From the NCBI GenBank assembly GCA_964385995.1, contig CAYLRF010000009.1, positions 1-36,245 of the forward strand: DNA of 36,245 bases. The letters are read 5' to 3'. The number at the start of each line of letters is the position of its first letter. Within the stretch, counting starts at the first letter, position 1. Shown here one piece after another: positions 7,944-16,396 of the stretch. The notes under the pieces were generated by a model, which ran no database searches, had not been told where the DNA came from, and was given only the letters and a program-made list of their open reading frames with translations. The translations under genes and the position numbers were made by a program. The stretch is from CAYLRF01 sp964385995. Lineage in GTDB: Bacteria; Bacillota; Clostridia; Lachnospirales; Lachnospiraceae.

Positions 7944-9044
7944 ATGTCGGAGAAAAAGAGGGGGTTAAAACAGGCCAAACGTGAGCGAAGCGCAAAAAAG
8001 CGCCGAGCCGTGATGAGAAAACGCGCCATCCTCATGACGGTGGAATTTCTCATACTGTTCGCGCTTCTCGGGACGGGATATGTGATTTTTAAATACAGAA
8101 AGCTTAAGGTAAATCCCCTGGATGAAACCGAGGTCAGCGCCAATGAGGGTGTTAAGTCAGAGGAGGGATATATTACCGCGGCTCTTTTCGGAGGCGATTC
8201 CAGAGACGGAGGGCTCGGGGTCGGAACAAACGCCGATACGATCATCATCGCGACTTTAGACAATAAGACAAAAAAGGTAAGACTTGTCAGCGTCTACAGG
8301 GATACGCTCGTACAGCTTGAGGACGGTTCATACGTCAAGGCAAACGATCCTTATTGCGAGGGAGGCCCGGAGGCTGCCGTAAATATGTTAAACCGCAATC
8401 TGGATCTTAAGATAGACCACTATGTGACGGTGGATTTTAAGGCGCTAGCGGACACCGTCGATCTTTTGGGCGGTCTTGAGATGGATGTCACCGAGGATGA
8501 GGCTAAAGAGGTAAATAACTACCTTTTGGAAACGGCGCTTGCGACCGACAAAGCCGCAAATCCGATAACGGCGGGTCATCAGACGCTGGACGGCGTGCAG
8601 ACCGTGACGTATGCCAGGATAAGGAAAAACGTCGGGGATGATTACGGGCGCACGAAGAGACAGCGCGCTGTCATAGAAAAGCTCGCCGTGAAGGCAAAGC
8701 AGGCCGGACTTTCAAAAGTGAATGAAATCATAAACACGATTTTCCCGCAGATAGCCACAAGCGTCACTTTAAAAGACGCGATAAAGACGGCGGCGGGAGC
8801 CATAAATTGCGAGATTGCGGACACGGGCGCTTATCCGTTTGATTTTACGGATACGGCGAGAGCAAAAGGGCTGGGAGATATCATCACTCCCGTGGGGGTT
8901 GTGGAAAATGTAACCGCCCTGCATAAATTTTTGTATCCGGATGAGAAATATACGCCTAGCGATACACTGCGCGCCATCTCGGAAGCGATAGCGAAAGAGA
9001 CGGGCGTCGTAAGCGAGGACGGACGGGAAGAAAGTAAAGAGTGA
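7944..9044 (+). CDS. LytR-CpsA-Psr (LCP) family wall-polymer ligase 2
   Basis: This 366-residue paralogue of the upstream LCP protein has a basic N-terminus, one membrane helix at about residues 30-50 (ILMTVEFLILFALLGTGYVI), and then the LCP domain. It shares AALFGGDSRDGG, VSVYRDTLVQ, EGGPEAAVNMLNRNLD and the signature YARIRKNVGDDYGRTKRQR with its neighbour, but has no low-complexity tail. The likely role is transfer of a wall glycopolymer to peptidoglycan, perhaps with a different acceptor or as a backup. Its TGA stop overlaps a possible GTG of the next frame, so the two genes are tightly packed. Confidence 0.94.
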   Translation: MSEKKRGLKQAKRERSAKKRRAVMRKRAILMTVEFLILFALLGTGYVIFKYRKLKVNPLDETEVSANEGVKSEEGYITAALFGGDSRDGGLGVGTNADTIIIATLDNKTKKVRLVSVYRDTLVQLEDGSYVKANDPYCEGGPEAAVNMLNRNLDLKIDHYVTVDFKALADTVDLLGGLEMDVTEDEAKEVNNYLLETALATDKAANPITAGHQTLDGVQTVTYARIRKNVGDDYGRTKRQRAVIEKLAVKAKQAGLSKVNEIINTIFPQIATSVTLKDAIKTAAGAINCEIADTGAYPFDFTDTARAKGLGDIITPVGVVENVTALHKFLYPDEKYTPSDTLRAISEAIAKETGVVSEDGREESKE

Positions 9045-9061
9045 AAACGAAGGAGAGGTTT

Positions 9062-10597
9062 ATGCCAATGAAGAAAGTAAAGAGGACTGCGGCGCTGCTC
9101 GCTGTCGCGATTATGATATTGCCGTGCTTTTCGATCATCAGCCGCGCGGCAAACAGTATATCGTTTGACAGCCCGCGGGCGGCGGTGGGACAGGAGATTA
9201 CGGTAAAGGCCACGCTCACGGCAGACAGCGACATCGAGGATCGGACGGTCGTCATGACTTACGATACCACGCGCCTCAAGTTTAAAAGCGGCGCCGATAT
9301 CACGGAGACCGCTCCCGGCGAGCTGACGTACAAGGCGACCGGAGAGGTCGGAGGAAAGACAGCCACGTTTGAGATAACCTTCGACGCCCTGGCGGAAGGA
9401 AGCGCGGTCATCAGCGTAAAAAGTTACACGGTCTGGAATACGTCCGACGAGAGACTTACCTGCGGGCTCGGACAGGCCACGGTCACCGTAACCGCCGAGG
9501 GAGAAGAGTCCGACGATGATACGGTTGGAAGCGGTGACAACGTATTCGAGGTCAACGGCGAGAGATATACCATCTCGAATGATTTTAACGCGAACGAAAT
9601 GCCGGCCGGATTCGCGGAGAGCAAGCTGGAGCTGGACGGCGCAGAGTACAGGACGGCAAAGCAGGAAGCCACCGGTCTGCAGGTCGCTTATCTGGTGGAC
9701 GGTGAGGGCAAAGGCGCCTTCTTCCTGTTCGTCGATGATAACGGGACTTTCGCTCCGTTCGAGCAGGTGACGATATCCGACATAACCGTCATCACCATTC
9801 TTTCTTATGTGGAAAATGTCAAGGTTCCTTCGGGATTCAGAAAGACGAACGTGGAGATAAACGGCTCATCTTTTCCCGCATGGCAAAGCAGGGATGACGA
9901 GGATCAGTGCCTCATCTACGCCATGAATAATCACGGCCGCAAGTCGCTCTACCGATATGACTTAAACGAGGCCACCTTCCAGCGTTTTTCATCAGGAGAA
10001 AGCGGCAATACGCAAGTCGCGGCCACACAGACAAGTTATGCGCCGATAGTCGTGCTTTTGGGATTTCTTCTTGTCATCTTCGCCGTACTGACATTGGTGT
10101 TCGGTGTCAAACTTCACAACAGGAACGCCGAACTGGACGAGATATACGACGAGGTGGGCATAGATCTTTTCGATGACGACGGTGATAAGAAGCGTAAAGC
10201 CGATCTAGATCTTATTGATTCGGATGAAGAGGAAGATGTCTCTGATGAGAGTGAAGATGATGACGGTTACGGCGATCTGGAGCTTGTGAATCTGGATATC
10301 GACGACATCATGGCCGAAGAGGACGTCGCCTCAAATGACGGGTCTGATGAGTCGGCAAACGCGGATCACGCCTCCCAAGGTTTCGCTGACACCCCGCGGG
10401 ATATCGAAAAAGCATCGGATGCCGGTGAAAGCGCCGATACTAAAGGCTCCTTCCGTGAAGACGAGGCAAAAGCGCGTCCTTTCGAAAACGCGGATGAGGG
10501 GCTAAAGGAATTGGAAGTGGAGGTTCGCTCCGACGCTTCGCGGCAGGATGAGCGAAACGGTGAGGACTTTAATCCGAACGAGATAAGGCTGGACTGA
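9062..10597 (+). CDS. Cohesin-like, membrane-anchored surface protein with acidic cytosolic tail
   Basis: The protein has 511 residues from the ATG at 9062, chosen because GAAGGAGAGG lies just upstream. A GTG at 9041 would add 7 residues. A signal peptide (KKVKRTAALLAVAIMILPCFSI.., cut near SRA-AN) is followed by a beta-rich domain at about residues 30-140. That domain has the cohesin/Ig-like pattern SISFDSPRAAVGQEITVKA, then VVMTYDTTRLKF, then VISVKSYTV. A second extracellular region follows, then a membrane helix at about residues 326-350. The last 160 residues are strongly acidic, rich in Asp and Glu, and predicted to be cytosolic. It is packed directly behind the LCP genes, so a cell-surface role is likely. 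The exact function is unknown. Confidence 0.8.
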   Translation: MPMKKVKRTAALLAVAIMILPCFSIISRAANSISFDSPRAAVGQEITVKATLTADSDIEDRTVVMTYDTTRLKFKSGADITETAPGELTYKATGEVGGKTATFEITFDALAEGSAVISVKSYTVWNTSDERLTCGLGQATVTVTAEGEESDDDTVGSGDNVFEVNGERYTISNDFNANEMPAGFAESKLELDGAEYRTAKQEATGLQVAYLVDGEGKGAFFLFVDDNGTFAPFEQVTISDITVITILSYVENVKVPSGFRKTNVEINGSSFPAWQSRDDEDQCLIYAMNNHGRKSLYRYDLNEATFQRFSSGESGNTQVAATQTSYAPIVVLLGFLLVIFAVLTLVFGVKLHNRNAELDEIYDEVGIDLFDDDGDKKRKADLDLIDSDEEEDVSDESEDDDGYGDLELVNLDIDDIMAEEDVASNDGSDESANADHASQGFADTPRDIEKASDAGESADTKGSFREDEAKARPFENADEGLKELEVEVRSDASRQDERNGEDFNPNEIRLD

Positions 10598-10666
10598 AGG
10601 CATACCGCGACGGCATAAATGAGTTTTTCAAACGCTCTGCCACGCTGATCCGATGAAAGTTTGAAC

Positions 10667-10699
10667 TTTAATCATAAAGAGTACACAGTTTGGTCATAA
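10667..10699 (+). promoter_or_regulatory. Double-box operator upstream of htrA
   Basis: TTTAATCATAA (10667-10677), AGAGTACACAG (10678-10688) and TTTGGTCATAA (10689-10699) form an 11+11+11 layout. The two TTTNNTCATAA boxes are spaced exactly 22 bp apart. The same architecture with ACACAG in the middle occurs at 31664-31696, upstream of the VTC operon. Direct repeats with 11-bp phasing are typical of OmpR/PhoB-family response-regulator sites. The regulator is not identified. Confidence 0.55.
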
Positions 10700-10814
10700 T
10701 TTCGCGGTACCATTTAAACATCTTAAGAAGCGGACGTTAATCTGCGGGTCTTAAGATGCGAGAGACGGCAGCGTTGGCAAACGGATGTTTAAGTCCGGGA
10801 AAGGAGACCTTATC

Positions 10815-12641
10815 ATGTCAGAGTCGGAAAACAACAACATCTTCGAAAACGGAGACATTAACGGTACAAAAGGCGCAAATCCCGAAAGTGACACTGTCAA
10901 TTACCCGCGGGAAGAATCAGGGGACACAAATCCGGATTTAACGGCGGATTTTGCGTCTTCGGCGAACGGGGCAGACACGGATACGGGTTACGGCGCGGGT
11001 GCAAACGCGTCGGGCACGACGTATAACGCGGGTGCAAATGCGTCGGGCACGGCGTATAACGCGGGCGGTAGCGCGACGGGAGCAGGATACGGCGCGGCCG
11101 GTTACGGAACAGGCACGGGATATGCCGCGGGTGCAAATGCGTCCGGTACGACATATAACGCGGGCGCAGGCGCGACGGGAGCGGGATACGGCTCGGGAAG
11201 TTATGGAGCNNNNNNNNNNNNNNNNNNNNNNNNNNNNNNNNNNNNNNNNNNNNNNNNNNNNNNNNNNNNNNNNNNNNNNNNNNNNNNNNNNNNNNNNNNN
11301 NNNNNNNNNGCGGGCACCGGCGCGTCAGGCACGTATTCGGGCGGAAGTACTTACGCGAGCGGCGGAACCTATGAGTACGGCGATGTGCCGCCTGTTAATC
11401 CGAAAAACGCGAAGAAGGTCAAGAAGGCGAAACGTAAGAAAAAACACGCGCCGATGCCGAAATGGGCGAAGCTTTTACTGTCGGCGACGGCGTTCGGCGC
11501 CGTGGGAGGAGTGGTCGCCTGCGCGGTATTTTTCGCTGGAGCAGGCATCATAGGTAAGGTAAAGGGCGGCTCAAACTCGAATACGCAGGCATTGTCGCCC
11601 ACCGTGGTGTATTCCTCCGACGGCAATAAGGAATCGGGAGATACCGCCGAGATAGCCGCGAATGTGATGCCGTCCGTGGTTTCCATCACGAATTTAAGCG
11701 TGCAGGAAGTGCAGGATTTCTTCTTCGGTCATAACTCGGTGCAGGAATACGAGAGCAGCGGCTCGGGTATCATAGTCGGCCAAAACGACACGGAGCTTTT
11801 GATTGTCACGAATAATCACGTGGTGGAAGACAACAAATCCCTGACGGTAACTTTTACCGACGAGAGCACCGCCGAGGCGTACGTTAAGGGAACCGACGCG
11901 GATCGCGACATCGCGGTCATCGCGGTGCAGTCAGACAAGATCGGTTCGGAAACCATGCAAAAGATAAAGATCGCGACGCTCGGCGATTCAAACAAGCTGG
12001 CGGTCGGAGACAGAGCCATAGCCATCGGAAACGCGTTAGGTTACGGGCAGTCGGTGACGCAGGGTATCATAAGCGCGGTGGGAAGAACCATATCGGGATA
12101 TGATTCGGCGCTTATTCAGACGGACGCTGCCATAAACAAGGGCAACAGCGGCGGAGCGCTGGTAAACGGAAGCGGCGAAGTGATAGGGATTAACTCCATT
12201 AAGCTTAGCGGGGACACCGTGGAAAGCATGGGATACGCCATACCCATTTCCGACGTGAAGAGTCTGATAGACGAGTTCATGAACAGACAGGCAAGGCCTA
12301 AGATAGATGAGGCGAACAGAGGCTCACTCGGCATCTCATGCGTCGACGTGGATGATTCCGGATCTTCCGTATACGATATGCCGGAGGGAGTTTACATAAG
12401 AGAGATCTTAAAGGGCGGCGCGGCCGAGAAAGCCGGCATCCCGAAGGGCGCCATAATAGTCGAGTTTGACGGAAACAGCGTGAAATCCACGAACGGTCTC
12501 ACGGGACTTCTCGAGTACTATAAAAAGGGCGAGAAAGTGAATGTCGTCGTGATGGTTAAAAACAGTAAAGGCGAGTACGCCAAAAAGACATACGAGGTGA
12601 CGCTGAGCGGCAGATCCGTCCTAAATAACGCCGCGGAGTAA
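10815..12641 (+). CDS. HtrA/DegP-like membrane-anchored serine protease with PDZ domain
   Basis: This trypsin-like protease degrades or handles misfolded envelope proteins outside the membrane. I start at the ATG at 10815 behind AAAGGAGACC. The long N-terminal region (about 200 residues, interrupted by a gap at 11210-11309) consists of Ala/Gly/Tyr/Asn/Thr repeats, followed by a Lys-rich stretch and one membrane helix (LLLSATAFGAVGGVVACAVF). Nominal residues of the triad are His335 (TNNHVVE), Asp365 (DADRDIAVI) and Ser445 (INKGNSGGALV). A C-terminal PDZ domain (GSLGISCVDV to the end) includes EGVYIREILKGGAAEKAGI. The operator upstream suggests stress-responsive control. Numbering is approximate because of the gap. 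Confidence 0.95.
   Translation: MSESENNNIFENGDINGTKGANPESDTVNYPREESGDTNPDLTADFASSANGADTDTGYGAGANASGTTYNAGANASGTAYNAGGSATGAGYGAAGYGTGTGYAAGANASGTTYNAGAGATGAGYGSGSYGXXXXXXXXXXXXXXXXXXXXXXXXXXXXXXXXXXAGTGASGTYSGGSTYASGGTYEYGDVPPVNPKNAKKVKKAKRKKKHAPMPKWAKLLLSATAFGAVGGVVACAVFFAGAGIIGKVKGGSNSNTQALSPTVVYSSDGNKESGDTAEIAANVMPSVVSITNLSVQEVQDFFFGHNSVQEYESSGSGIIVGQNDTELLIVTNNHVVEDNKSLTVTFTDESTAEAYVKGTDADRDIAVIAVQSDKIGSETMQKIKIATLGDSNKLAVGDRAIAIGNALGYGQSVTQGIISAVGRTISGYDSALIQTDAAINKGNSGGALVNGSGEVIGINSIKLSGDTVESMGYAIPISDVKSLIDEFMNRQARPKIDEANRGSLGISCVDVDDSGSSVYDMPEGVYIREILKGGAAEKAGIPKGAIIVEFDGNSVKSTNGLTGLLEYYKKGEKVNVVVMVKNSKGEYAKKTYEVTLSGRSVLNNAAE
11210..11309. other. Assembly gap (100 N) inside the HtrA repeat region
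   Basis: The gap falls within tandem Ala-Gly-Tyr coding repeats, so the true number of repeats is unknown. The reading frame is kept across it as drawn, which may be coincidence. Confidence 0.9.
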
Positions 12642-12676
12642 ATGACGTGATAAAGCGCGTCGGGAAAGAGGGAAGA

Positions 12677-13402
12677 ATGAGTGTGATTAACGCGAAGAAT
12701 CTCAGAAGTTTCGCCTACAGCAACGATGAGATATTGGAAGGGCCCGCTCGCGGGGTGATCCTTGATTTTTACGGGCTGGACTGCCACGATATCCATAATC
12801 ATGATACGAAAGACGGCATACGGTACGCGAAGGAAGGCATAGTGTTTCTTCACCCTTACACGAATCCGTGGGCATGGATGAATCCCGACGCCGTCGCTTT
12901 TACTGACGAAATATTGGACGCGTTGTTTGATAAACTCTCACTTTCTTCCGATACGCCCATAGTTTCATCGGGCGGAAGTATGGGAGGCCAGCAGTCGCTT
13001 ATTTTCCCGCTCGGGTCACGGCACCGCGAGGGAATCGTCATGGTCGCGTCGAATTGCCCGGTTTGTGACATGGTCTATCATTACGGGGAGCGGCCCGATC
13101 TTCCGCGGACGATTTACAGCGCCGTATTTCATATGGCGGGCGGATTTGACGCGGCGCTTAAGGCATTGTCGCCGATACACCGTATCGCGGATATGCCGAA
13201 GATCCCTTACCGTATCTTTCACTGCGACGCCGACAAGCTGGTGAATTATGAGATACACGGACACAGCTTCACTGAAAAAATGCGCGAGGCCGGATACGAT
13301 ATCTCACTCAGGACAGTGCCGGGACGCGATCACTGCGATCTGGGAAAAGAGGCGGCGGAGGAGTACTTTGCCGTCCGCCGGGACGCGATCATAGGCCATT
13401 AA
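12677..13402 (+). CDS. Alpha/beta hydrolase
   Basis: This 241-residue alpha/beta-hydrolase-fold protein shows the nucleophile elbow GGSMGGQQS (Ser near residue 107), a late Asp in FHCDADKLV and a His in PGRDHCDL, which form a plausible Ser-Asp-His triad. VILDFYGLDCHD near the N-terminus would supply the oxyanion-hole strand. There is no signal peptide, so it is probably cytosolic. The substrate is unknown. I start at ATG 12677 right after AAAGAGGGAAG. An in-frame GTG at 12647 is possible. It follows htrA after 35 nt and may be co-transcribed. A bidirectional terminator separates it from the convergent glyA. Confidence 0.85.
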   Translation: MSVINAKNLRSFAYSNDEILEGPARGVILDFYGLDCHDIHNHDTKDGIRYAKEGIVFLHPYTNPWAWMNPDAVAFTDEILDALFDKLSLSSDTPIVSSGGSMGGQQSLIFPLGSRHREGIVMVASNCPVCDMVYHYGERPDLPRTIYSAVFHMAGGFDAALKALSPIHRIADMPKIPYRIFHCDADKLVNYEIHGHSFTEKMREAGYDISLRTVPGRDHCDLGKEAAEEYFAVRRDAIIGH

Positions 13403-13492
13403 GGGATCCGGCTTTAACGCGGGGCAAGGTCGTCCTCATCGTCCGGCAATCGGGTAAATGTATAATCGCAAATATATAATCGGGTAAAATAA

Positions 13493-13534
13493 AAAGCGGG
13501 AACGGACTTTTAAGATACGGTTCGTTCCCGCTTT
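13493..13534. terminator. Bidirectional terminator between the hydrolase gene and glyA
   Basis: A 12-bp perfect stem AAAGCGGGAACG (13493-13504) / CGTTCCCGCTTT (13523-13534) has A-rich DNA before it and T-rich DNA after it (TTTACTTTATATTTT). It can therefore stop transcription from both convergent genes. Confidence 0.88.
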
Positions 13535-13581
13535 ACTTTATATTTTCGGCGAATGTACAGTTGTGGTTTACGCATTAAATA

Positions 13582-14817
13582 TCACTTCAGCGGATATTTC
13601 TCCGTGAGCCTTTTCGCGATGGCTTTGGCGGCGTCGATATTCGCCTCATCTTTTATCACGAGGCTTATCGCTTCGGCTATGTCGTCCATGTCGGACTCAA
13701 CCATGCCTCTCGTGGTAACCGCGGGTGTGCCCAGCCTTACGCCGCTTGTCACAAAAGGCGAGCGGGGATCGTTCGGTATCGTATTTTTATTGCAGGTGAT
13801 ATTCGCGGTATCGAGACGTTTCTCAAGTTCCTTGCCGCTTAAGTCAGTGTCGCTCAAATTCACAAGCATAAGGTGATTGTCGGTGCCTCCCGACACGATC
13901 TTAACCCCGCGCTTTATGAGGCCGTCACAAAGCGCAGCGGCGTTCTTTAATATCTGCTCCTGATAAGTCTTAAATTCCGGGCGAAGCGCTTCGGCCAGAG
14001 CCACTGCCTTGCCGGCGATAACGTGCATCAGCGGGCCGCCCTGAATACCGGGGAATACCGCCTTATCAAAGTTAAATTTCTCGGCGGCCTCCTTATTGCA
14101 CATGATTATGCCGCCTCTGGGGCCTCTTAACGTCTTGTGAGTGGTAGTCGTCACCACGTCCGCGTACGGAATGGGCGAGGGGTGAAGACCGGTGGCGACA
14201 AGACCCGCTATATGGGCGATGTCCGCCATCAGATAAGCCCCGACCTCATCTGCGATCTCCTTAAATTTCTTAAAATCTATGGTTCTGCAGTACGCGCTCG
14301 CCCCTGTGATGATAAGTTTCGGTTTTTCGCGAAGGGCGATCCTGCGGGCTTCATCATAGTCTATAAAGCCGTTTTCGTCCACGCCGTAGGATACGACGCG
14401 GAAATATTTGCCCGACATATTGACCGGTGAGCCGTGCGTCAAATGCCCGCCCTGATCAAGACTCATGCCCATCACGGTGTCGCCGGGATTTAACATGGCG
14501 AAAAAGACTGCCATGTTCGCCTGAGCCCCGGAGTGCGGCTGCACGTTCGCATAGTCACAGCCAAACAGCTGTTTGGTGCGCTCCCTGGCAAGATTTTCCA
14601 CTATATCAACACAGTCGCAGCCGCCGTAGTATCTCCTGCCGGGATATCCTTCGGCGTACTTATTCGTGAGGGGACTTCCCACCGCCGCCATGACCGCGTG
14701 GCTTACCCAGTTTTCGGAGGCTATAAGTTCTATGTGAGAATTTTGCCTCTTAATCTCGCCTTCAATGGCGCCCGCCACCTCGGGATCGATAGCTTCTATT
14801 TCCTTAAAATCGTACAT
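13582..14817 (-). CDS. glyA: Serine hydroxymethyltransferase
   Basis: This 411-residue PLP enzyme interconverts serine and glycine with tetrahydrofolate and is the main source of one-carbon units. Typical stretches are IELIASENWVS, NKYAEGYPGRRYYGG, NVQPHSGAQANMAVF, MADIAHIAGLVATG, the PLP-lysine motif TTTTHKTLRGPRGG, and the end motif SPFVTSGVRLGTPAVTTRG. Length is standard. Reading on the minus strand, GAGAGGAG lies just before the ATG. It is monocistronic, with a terminator after it. It also feeds the serine pool that the VanT-type racemase in this window would use, although the two are not linked. Confidence 0.98.
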   Translation of the reverse strand: MYDFKEIEAIDPEVAGAIEGEIKRQNSHIELIASENWVSHAVMAAVGSPLTNKYAEGYPGRRYYGGCDCVDIVENLARERTKQLFGCDYANVQPHSGAQANMAVFFAMLNPGDTVMGMSLDQGGHLTHGSPVNMSGKYFRVVSYGVDENGFIDYDEARRIALREKPKLIITGASAYCRTIDFKKFKEIADEVGAYLMADIAHIAGLVATGLHPSPIPYADVVTTTTHKTLRGPRGGIIMCNKEAAEKFNFDKAVFPGIQGGPLMHVIAGKAVALAEALRPEFKTYQEQILKNAAALCDGLIKRGVKIVSGGTDNHLMLVNLSDTDLSGKELEKRLDTANITCNKNTIPNDPRSPFVTSGVRLGTPAVTTRGMVESDMDDIAEAISLVIKDEANIDAAKAIAKRLTEKYPLK

Positions 14818-15124
14818 CGCATTCTCCTCTCGTTCCGCTCATAAGATACCGTGATACCGTAAGTCTTAAGTTTTCGTGCGCGGACGTGCGCAGACCCCTC
14901 ACTATTTACTTCAGCTTATGTCACCTCTTCAGTTTGCGCGCTGGCGTGAGTACGGCTTCGCGAAAATACGGTTCCTTATGCCTATAATACGTCGGATAAG
15001 CCCGCGCCGGCTCCGGAAATAACACAAGGAAGGGCATATCGCGCCTCAGAAAATCGTGTCACGCGCCCGAAAGACGGTAAACAGCATATCATAAACAGAG
15101 CCAAAAATAAAGCGAAAAAACCAT
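14818..15124. other. Intergenic region between glyA and the tRNA-Gly promoter
   Basis: No gene is visible. On the minus strand this is the glyA leader. It contains a short direct repeat of ACGGTATC (about 14846-14861 as GATACCGT twice) and a small GC-rich inverted repeat TGCGC/GCGCA near 14878-14894. I do not recognise a riboswitch. Confidence 0.5.
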
Positions 15125-15153
15125 TTGACAAACATATCGGCAAAGATTATAAT
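15125..15153 (+). promoter_or_regulatory. Perfect consensus sigma-A promoter for tRNA-Gly
   Basis: TTGACA (15125-15130) and TATAAT (15148-15153) are separated by exactly 17 bp. The expected start site is about 20 nt before the mature tRNA. It is the strongest promoter match in the window and has no obvious competitor before atpB, so read-through could also supply the ATP synthase operon. Confidence 0.9.
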
Positions 15154-15178
15154 TCGCCTTGTTCGCGAGGAGGAATAC

Positions 15179-15250
15179 GCACGAGTGGCTCAGTGGTAGA
15201 GTGTCGCCTTGCCATGGCGAAGACCGCGGGTTCGAATCCCGTCTCGTGCT
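15179..15250 (+). tRNA. tRNA-Gly(GCC)
   Basis: The acceptor GCACGAG (15179-15185) pairs perfectly with CTCGTGC (15243-15249), and the discriminator is T15250, as usual for tRNA-Gly. The anticodon GCC is at 15211-15213 in loop TTGCCAT. The T-arm is GCGGG-TTCGAAT-CCCGT. No CCA is encoded. Confidence 0.96.
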
Positions 15251-15257
15251 CTCATTT

Positions 15258-15290
15258 AAGGCACCGGCTCTTATGAGTTGGTGCTTTTAT
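15258..15290 (+). terminator. Small terminator-like hairpin after tRNA-Gly
   Basis: GCACC (15261-15265) pairs with GGTGC (15280-15284), with an inner CTC/GAG pairing, and is followed by TTTT (15285-15288). The stem and T-run are short, so termination may be partial and allow read-through into atpB 25 nt further on. Confidence 0.4.
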
Positions 15291-15314
15291 GTTGACCGTC
15301 TATAGGAGTACATC

Positions 15315-16181
15315 ATGGATAAAAAGAAGAGGATAAAAGCGATCGTCATATTTGCCGTTCTGTTCGCGGCGCTGTTTGTCGGCACCCTGACGGTAAAATC
15401 TCCCGCGAAAAAAGAGCCGATAGGCGAAGTCATGAGAGACGCCGTCCTTCATGAGTCCAATCGCGTGAGCCTCTTCGGTATTATCGATGTGAATCCGGGA
15501 CTTATATCCGCGCTCGCGGTGACAGGTATCGTGCTGGTGTTTGCCCTTATCGTGAGGATATTTGTCATACCGCGTTTTACGATGGTGCCGGGTAAATTCC
15601 AGATCGTTTTGGAGACCGCAGTCGGATATTTCGACGGACTCGCCAAATCAAACAGTCCCAAACGCAACCGCTTCCTCGGAGGATATGTCTTCACGGCGGG
15701 CGCGTATATCTTTATAAGCACTCTTTTCGAGCTTTTCGGCATGCAGGCCGTGACGACGGACGGCAGATCGATATCGCTTCCCGCACCCCTCGCGGATATA
15801 AACGGCGCGATAATGCTGGGGTGTCTCTCATACATTGTCATACTCTCCGGAGGGATCGCGTCAAACGGCGTAAAGGGGATCGGAAAGACACTTAAGGAAT
15901 TTTCACTCCCCGTGTCGATGAGCTTTCGTCTCTTCGGGGCGCTCTTAAGCGGCGCGTTGGTCACGGAGCTTGTTTATTACACTGTTTATTTAAGCTACGG
16001 CGTGCCCATACTGGTGGGGGTAATATTTACCGCGCTTCATGCGATCATTCAGGCGTACGTGCTTACGATGCTTACCGCGCTGTTTTACGGTGAAGTGTCG
16101 GAAAAGCCGGAAAAATCCGAAAAGCCCGCGAAGATAAAGAAGATGACGCGTCATGCCGCAAGGGCGAAAGAGGCCGCGTGA
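15315..16181 (+). CDS. atpB: F-type ATP synthase subunit a
   Basis: Subunit a forms the two ion half-channels against the c-ring in the membrane. The 288-residue protein has an N-terminal helix (AIVIFAVLFAALFVGTL), several further membrane segments, and the diagnostic SMSFRLFGALLSGALV helix. The Arg in SFRLFG is the essential stator charge. The following ALHAIIQAYVLTMLTALFYG helix is the usual last one. The C-terminus is a Lys-rich tail of about 30 residues. AGGAG (15304-15308) sets the start. It is the first gene of an operon in the order a-c-b-alpha-gamma-beta-epsilon. No atpI precedes it. Confidence 0.95.
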   Translation: MDKKKRIKAIVIFAVLFAALFVGTLTVKSPAKKEPIGEVMRDAVLHESNRVSLFGIIDVNPGLISALAVTGIVLVFALIVRIFVIPRFTMVPGKFQIVLETAVGYFDGLAKSNSPKRNRFLGGYVFTAGAYIFISTLFELFGMQAVTTDGRSISLPAPLADINGAIMLGCLSYIVILSGGIASNGVKGIGKTLKEFSLPVSMSFRLFGALLSGALVTELVYYTVYLSYGVPILVGVIFTALHAIIQAYVLTMLTALFYGEVSEKPEKSEKPAKIKKMTRHAARAKEAA

Positions 16182-16262
16182 CCGTGAAAATCGGTGAAAA
16201 ACACTTGCTATCTAAGCCCACGGTTTTCATCCGGTCTGAATGTGGATTATTCAACTTTCAAT

Positions 16263-16344
16263 GTTCAGTCAACAAAAGTGCTTAATTTATTATTGCAATG
16301 CGGGTTCAGTCAACAAAAGTGTTTAGCTTATTATTGCAATTTGG
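16263..16344 (+). repeat. 41-bp tandem direct repeat before atpE
   Basis: There are two copies, at 16263-16303 and 16304-16344. Both begin GTTCAGTCAACAAAAGTG and continue with a TTATTATTGCAAT core, differing at a few positions. They lie in the atpB-atpE interval. A different pair of tandem repeats lies on the other side of atpE (16952-17003). Confidence 0.85.
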
Positions 16345-16396
16345 GTAGGAAATGTATCGGCGGATTTTAAATATTTCAAGTATGGGAGGACCTGTC

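Noticed and set aside
14818..15124. Riboswitch in the glyA leader
   Set aside because: I looked for glycine, SAM and THF-type conserved cores on the minus strand and saw none.
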